Virus record (IMG/VR): IMGVR_UViG_3300047445_000186
Coordinates: 62,001-126,000 of that record
DNA length: 64,000 nt
Strand: one strand, 5' to 3'
Source of the DNA: a virus
The translations under genes and the position numbers were made by a program. Shown here in pieces: positions 62,229-64,000 of the stretch (the stretch's first letter is position 1; the number at the start of each line of letters is the position of its first letter). Below the pieces are notes generated by a model. The model did not search any database. It was not told the origin of the DNA and saw only the letters and a list, made by a program, of their open reading frames with translations.

Positions 62229-63170
62229 ATGGCTGAAATCACAGAACAGGTTCGAGCGAAAATTCAAGCAGATGCCACGGCCCGGCTGAAGGAGCTTCGT
62301 GCTCGGAACGTAGGCTCGGAGGAACCAGGGGCCCTCTGTGGCACCGTTCCAACCAAGCCCAATTGGCTAATCATCGGCAGCACGGCGGCGTACCGGTGGT
62401 TCCCGGACATGCGGAAACCGGCCGATCTCGATCTGCTCACGCCAGCAACGATCAAGACCTCGAGCACCCAGCTCTGCTTCGTAGACACGCAGTGGCACGC
62501 AGCAGCCGAGCATGTTCTGTCCGTGAATCGCGACCCAGTGTTCGCGGATCCAGACGTGCTGTACACGCTGAAGGTCTCGCACGCGCACTGGAACATCAAG
62601 TGGCAGAAGACGATGGACGACATCGAAATTCTCCGCCGCAAAGGGTGCAAGCTGAACTTCAAGTTGTACGAACATCTCGTCGAAGTCTGGACAGAGATTC
62701 ACGGCAAGAAGCACGTGAACATGAACCAGTCGATGGACACGTTCTTCAAGGATGCCGTTCAGCGCGAGTACGATCACGAGTACCTCCATGAGCTCGTCGC
62801 GTTCAACGGTCGACCAATGCACGAGCGCCTTCGTCCTGACATCGGTACCGCATGGTGTGACCAGAATCTGTTCAATGCTCTGACCCCTGATGAACAGGCG
62901 CAAACAGTCCTAGAAGAGATAATGGCTACTGCTATCGAGCGTTCCCGTCTGAACAATACGGCCCGTAAGAGCCAGAAGTTCGCGGCGATGAACAGAGCAC
63001 ACTTCCTGCTTTGCACATCCATGACCAAGGGATGGTTCGCGCGGTACCTGATTTTGAATCGATTTAACTTACTTTATGAGCGAAAAGAAGAATGGCTGAC
63101 GATAATGAACAAAGCGCTTTCGGTGATTTCGACAGCACCGACTCGAGCGTGTACACCTCGAAGCAATTGA
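62229..63170 (+). CDS. Nucleotidyltransferase-like protein
   Basis: 313 residues. LIIGSTAAYRWF near 47-58 and KPADLDLLTP near 63-72 form the GS...D-x-D core of Pol-beta-like nucleotidyltransferases; a helical C-terminal part follows. Its last 79 bases overlap the 63092 gene in another frame, so the true end may be earlier or the overlap real. Confidence 0.7.
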   Translation: MAEITEQVRAKIQADATARLKELRARNVGSEEPGALCGTVPTKPNWLIIGSTAAYRWFPDMRKPADLDLLTPATIKTSSTQLCFVDTQWHAAAEHVLSVNRDPVFADPDVLYTLKVSHAHWNIKWQKTMDDIEILRRKGCKLNFKLYEHLVEVWTEIHGKKHVNMNQSMDTFFKDAVQREYDHEYLHELVAFNGRPMHERLRPDIGTAWCDQNLFNALTPDEQAQTVLEEIMATAIERSRLNNTARKSQKFAAMNRAHFLLCTSMTKGWFARYLILNRFNLLYERKEEWLTIMNKALSVISTAPTRACTPRSN

Positions 63171-63553
63171 CCCTGCTTGCTCTGACCGATCCTTGCGAGG
63201 CCCTGCAGATTGTGTTCGCTGGTTTGTCTGGCGACGCTGAAAAGGAGGACTTCGATTTGGAACAGTTCTGGAGCGAATGCTATCCCGAGCTTGAAGATTT
63301 CTCGGACGGTAAGGAGCACTACCTCGGCCTGACGTACCAGCTCGTGCATCAAGAAGGCGGCCACGAAGGTGGCGGCGAATCTGTCGATCGCGTGTACGCG
63401 CTGAAGGACTTCGTGAGCGGTGATGTGCACGCATTCATTCGCCAAACTGGTTACTACTACAGCCATAACGGCACAGAGTGGGACGATGGTCTGAACCAGG
63501 TGTATGCCCGCGAAGTAATGATCACGATCTACGAGGATAATCCGCATGTCTGA
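63092..63553 (+). CDS. Acidic hypothetical protein
   Basis: 153 residues; AAAAGAAGA precedes ATG 63092. Acidic start, then FWSECYPELEDFSDGKEHY and YYYSHNGTEW. Eight-base overlap with the next gene. Function unknown. Confidence 0.7.
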   Translation: MADDNEQSAFGDFDSTDSSVYTSKQLTLLALTDPCEALQIVFAGLSGDAEKEDFDLEQFWSECYPELEDFSDGKEHYLGLTYQLVHQEGGHEGGGESVDRVYALKDFVSGDVHAFIRQTGYYYSHNGTEWDDGLNQVYAREVMITIYEDNPHV

Positions 63554-63887
63554 AGAACTCACCAAGAAATTCGCGAAGAAGGATCCTGTCGCGTTCGTGA
63601 CGGCGCTGATCCGCTCACTCGGATATTCCACTAACCAGGCCGGTCGGTACAAGTACAAGAGTGATCTTGAACATGACGACTTCACGATGAAGCTCGTAGC
63701 CGAAGACGGTGGTGAGGGCGACGGCGCTCCGATCAGCCTCGTGTTCGAGGTCCAAGAGAACGGAAAGCATGTTCTGTACTTCGAAGTGACGGGAACGTAC
63801 AGCTCGTGGGCCGACACCGAGTACGATAGCGATATCGTGATCGTGAAGCCGAAGCAAGTGAAAGTAACCCAGTGGTTCCCCGTATGA
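63546..63887 (+). CDS. Hypothetical protein
   Basis: 113 residues, basic start then beta-rich part (ISLVFEVQENGKHVLYFEV). Not recognised. Confidence 0.7.
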   Translation: MSEELTKKFAKKDPVAFVTALIRSLGYSTNQAGRYKYKSDLEHDDFTMKLVAEDGGEGDGAPISLVFEVQENGKHVLYFEVTGTYSSWADTEYDSDIVIVKPKQVKVTQWFPV

Positions 63888-64000
63888 TGCTCGAGGATTA
63901 TGTCGCGCATCTGAAGGAACTGGCTGAACAGTTCCACACGGAGTGGGTCAAGAGCCGGGTAACCAATCCACGGGAGTGGCCTCTGATGATGAACCAGGCA
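63884..64000 (+). CDS. Partial gene running off the window
   Basis: 39 residues visible from an ATGA overlap: MMLEDYVAHLKELAEQFHTE. Continues beyond the window; no call possible. Confidence 0.6.
   Translation, partial: MMLEDYVAHLKELAEQFHTEWVKSRVTNPREWPLMMNQA

Overview
The window is a gene-dense stretch of a large tailed-phage genome (T4-like myovirus grade, probably a jumbo phage). It has T4-style replication genes (sliding-clamp loader subunits resembling gp44 and gp62, an ATP-dependent DNA ligase, a dCMP deaminase, a gp31/GroES-like co-chaperonin), at least eleven T4-type late promoters (core TAAATA), short tightly packed genes joined by ATGA/TGATG/GTGA overlaps, and a 7-kb tRNA array. Nearly everything runs on the + strand; three small late genes are on the - strand. 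No integrase, CRISPR array or insertion sequence was seen. The host cannot be fixed from sequence alone; a proteobacterium is the best guess.

Layout. 0-8 kb: small genes, a mini-ligase, dCMP deaminase, the first half of a split DnaE-like polymerase, then late genes and the co-chaperonin. 8-14 kb: clamp loader, zinc-finger protein, second half of the DnaE-like polymerase, nucleotidyltransferase. 14-26 kb: SprT-like protease, DNA ligase, metallophosphoesterase, phosphohistidine-domain protein, HNH protein, RNA ligase. 26.5-36.3 kb: an envelope and transport module (TPM-domain protein, LemA-like protein, coiled-coil membrane proteins, substrate-binding protein fused to OmpA, ABC permease, ABC ATPase, TAXI-type binding protein). 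37-44.5 kb: NAD and nucleotide metabolism (NMN adenylyltransferase-Nudix, nicotinamide phosphoribosyltransferase, adenylosuccinate synthetase-like enzyme) with HIRAN-like and VWA proteins. 45-54.5 kb: small late genes whose N-termini look like head-targeting propeptides, a circularly permuted tmRNA, and a tRNA with anticodon CTA followed by two genes that carry an in-frame TAG at codon 4 or 3. 54.6-61.3 kb: tRNA array with about 22 recognisable tRNAs, several aberrant tRNA-like elements, long perfect inverted repeats around some elements, a type I hammerhead ribozyme and five embedded protein genes. 61.4-64 kb: early-type genes.

How it fits together. Replication and nucleotide genes sit behind promoters with a TANAAT -10 box. 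In eight of these the -10 box lies so that transcription should begin at or within one base of the ATG (leaderless). A second class has tandem GTTACA boxes and a shared leader. The translation block (tmRNA, CTA tRNA, Pth2-like hydrolase, tRNA array) suggests the phage takes over decoding and ribosome rescue, and that amber decoding licenses at least two of its own genes. NAD salvage could counter NAD-depleting defences or support long infections. The ABC/LemA/TPM module suggests envelope or nutrient remodelling.

The strongest leads are the amber-licensed genes beside a CTA tRNA, the split minimal DnaE, the hammerhead inside the tRNA array, the permuted phage tmRNA, and the transporter module.
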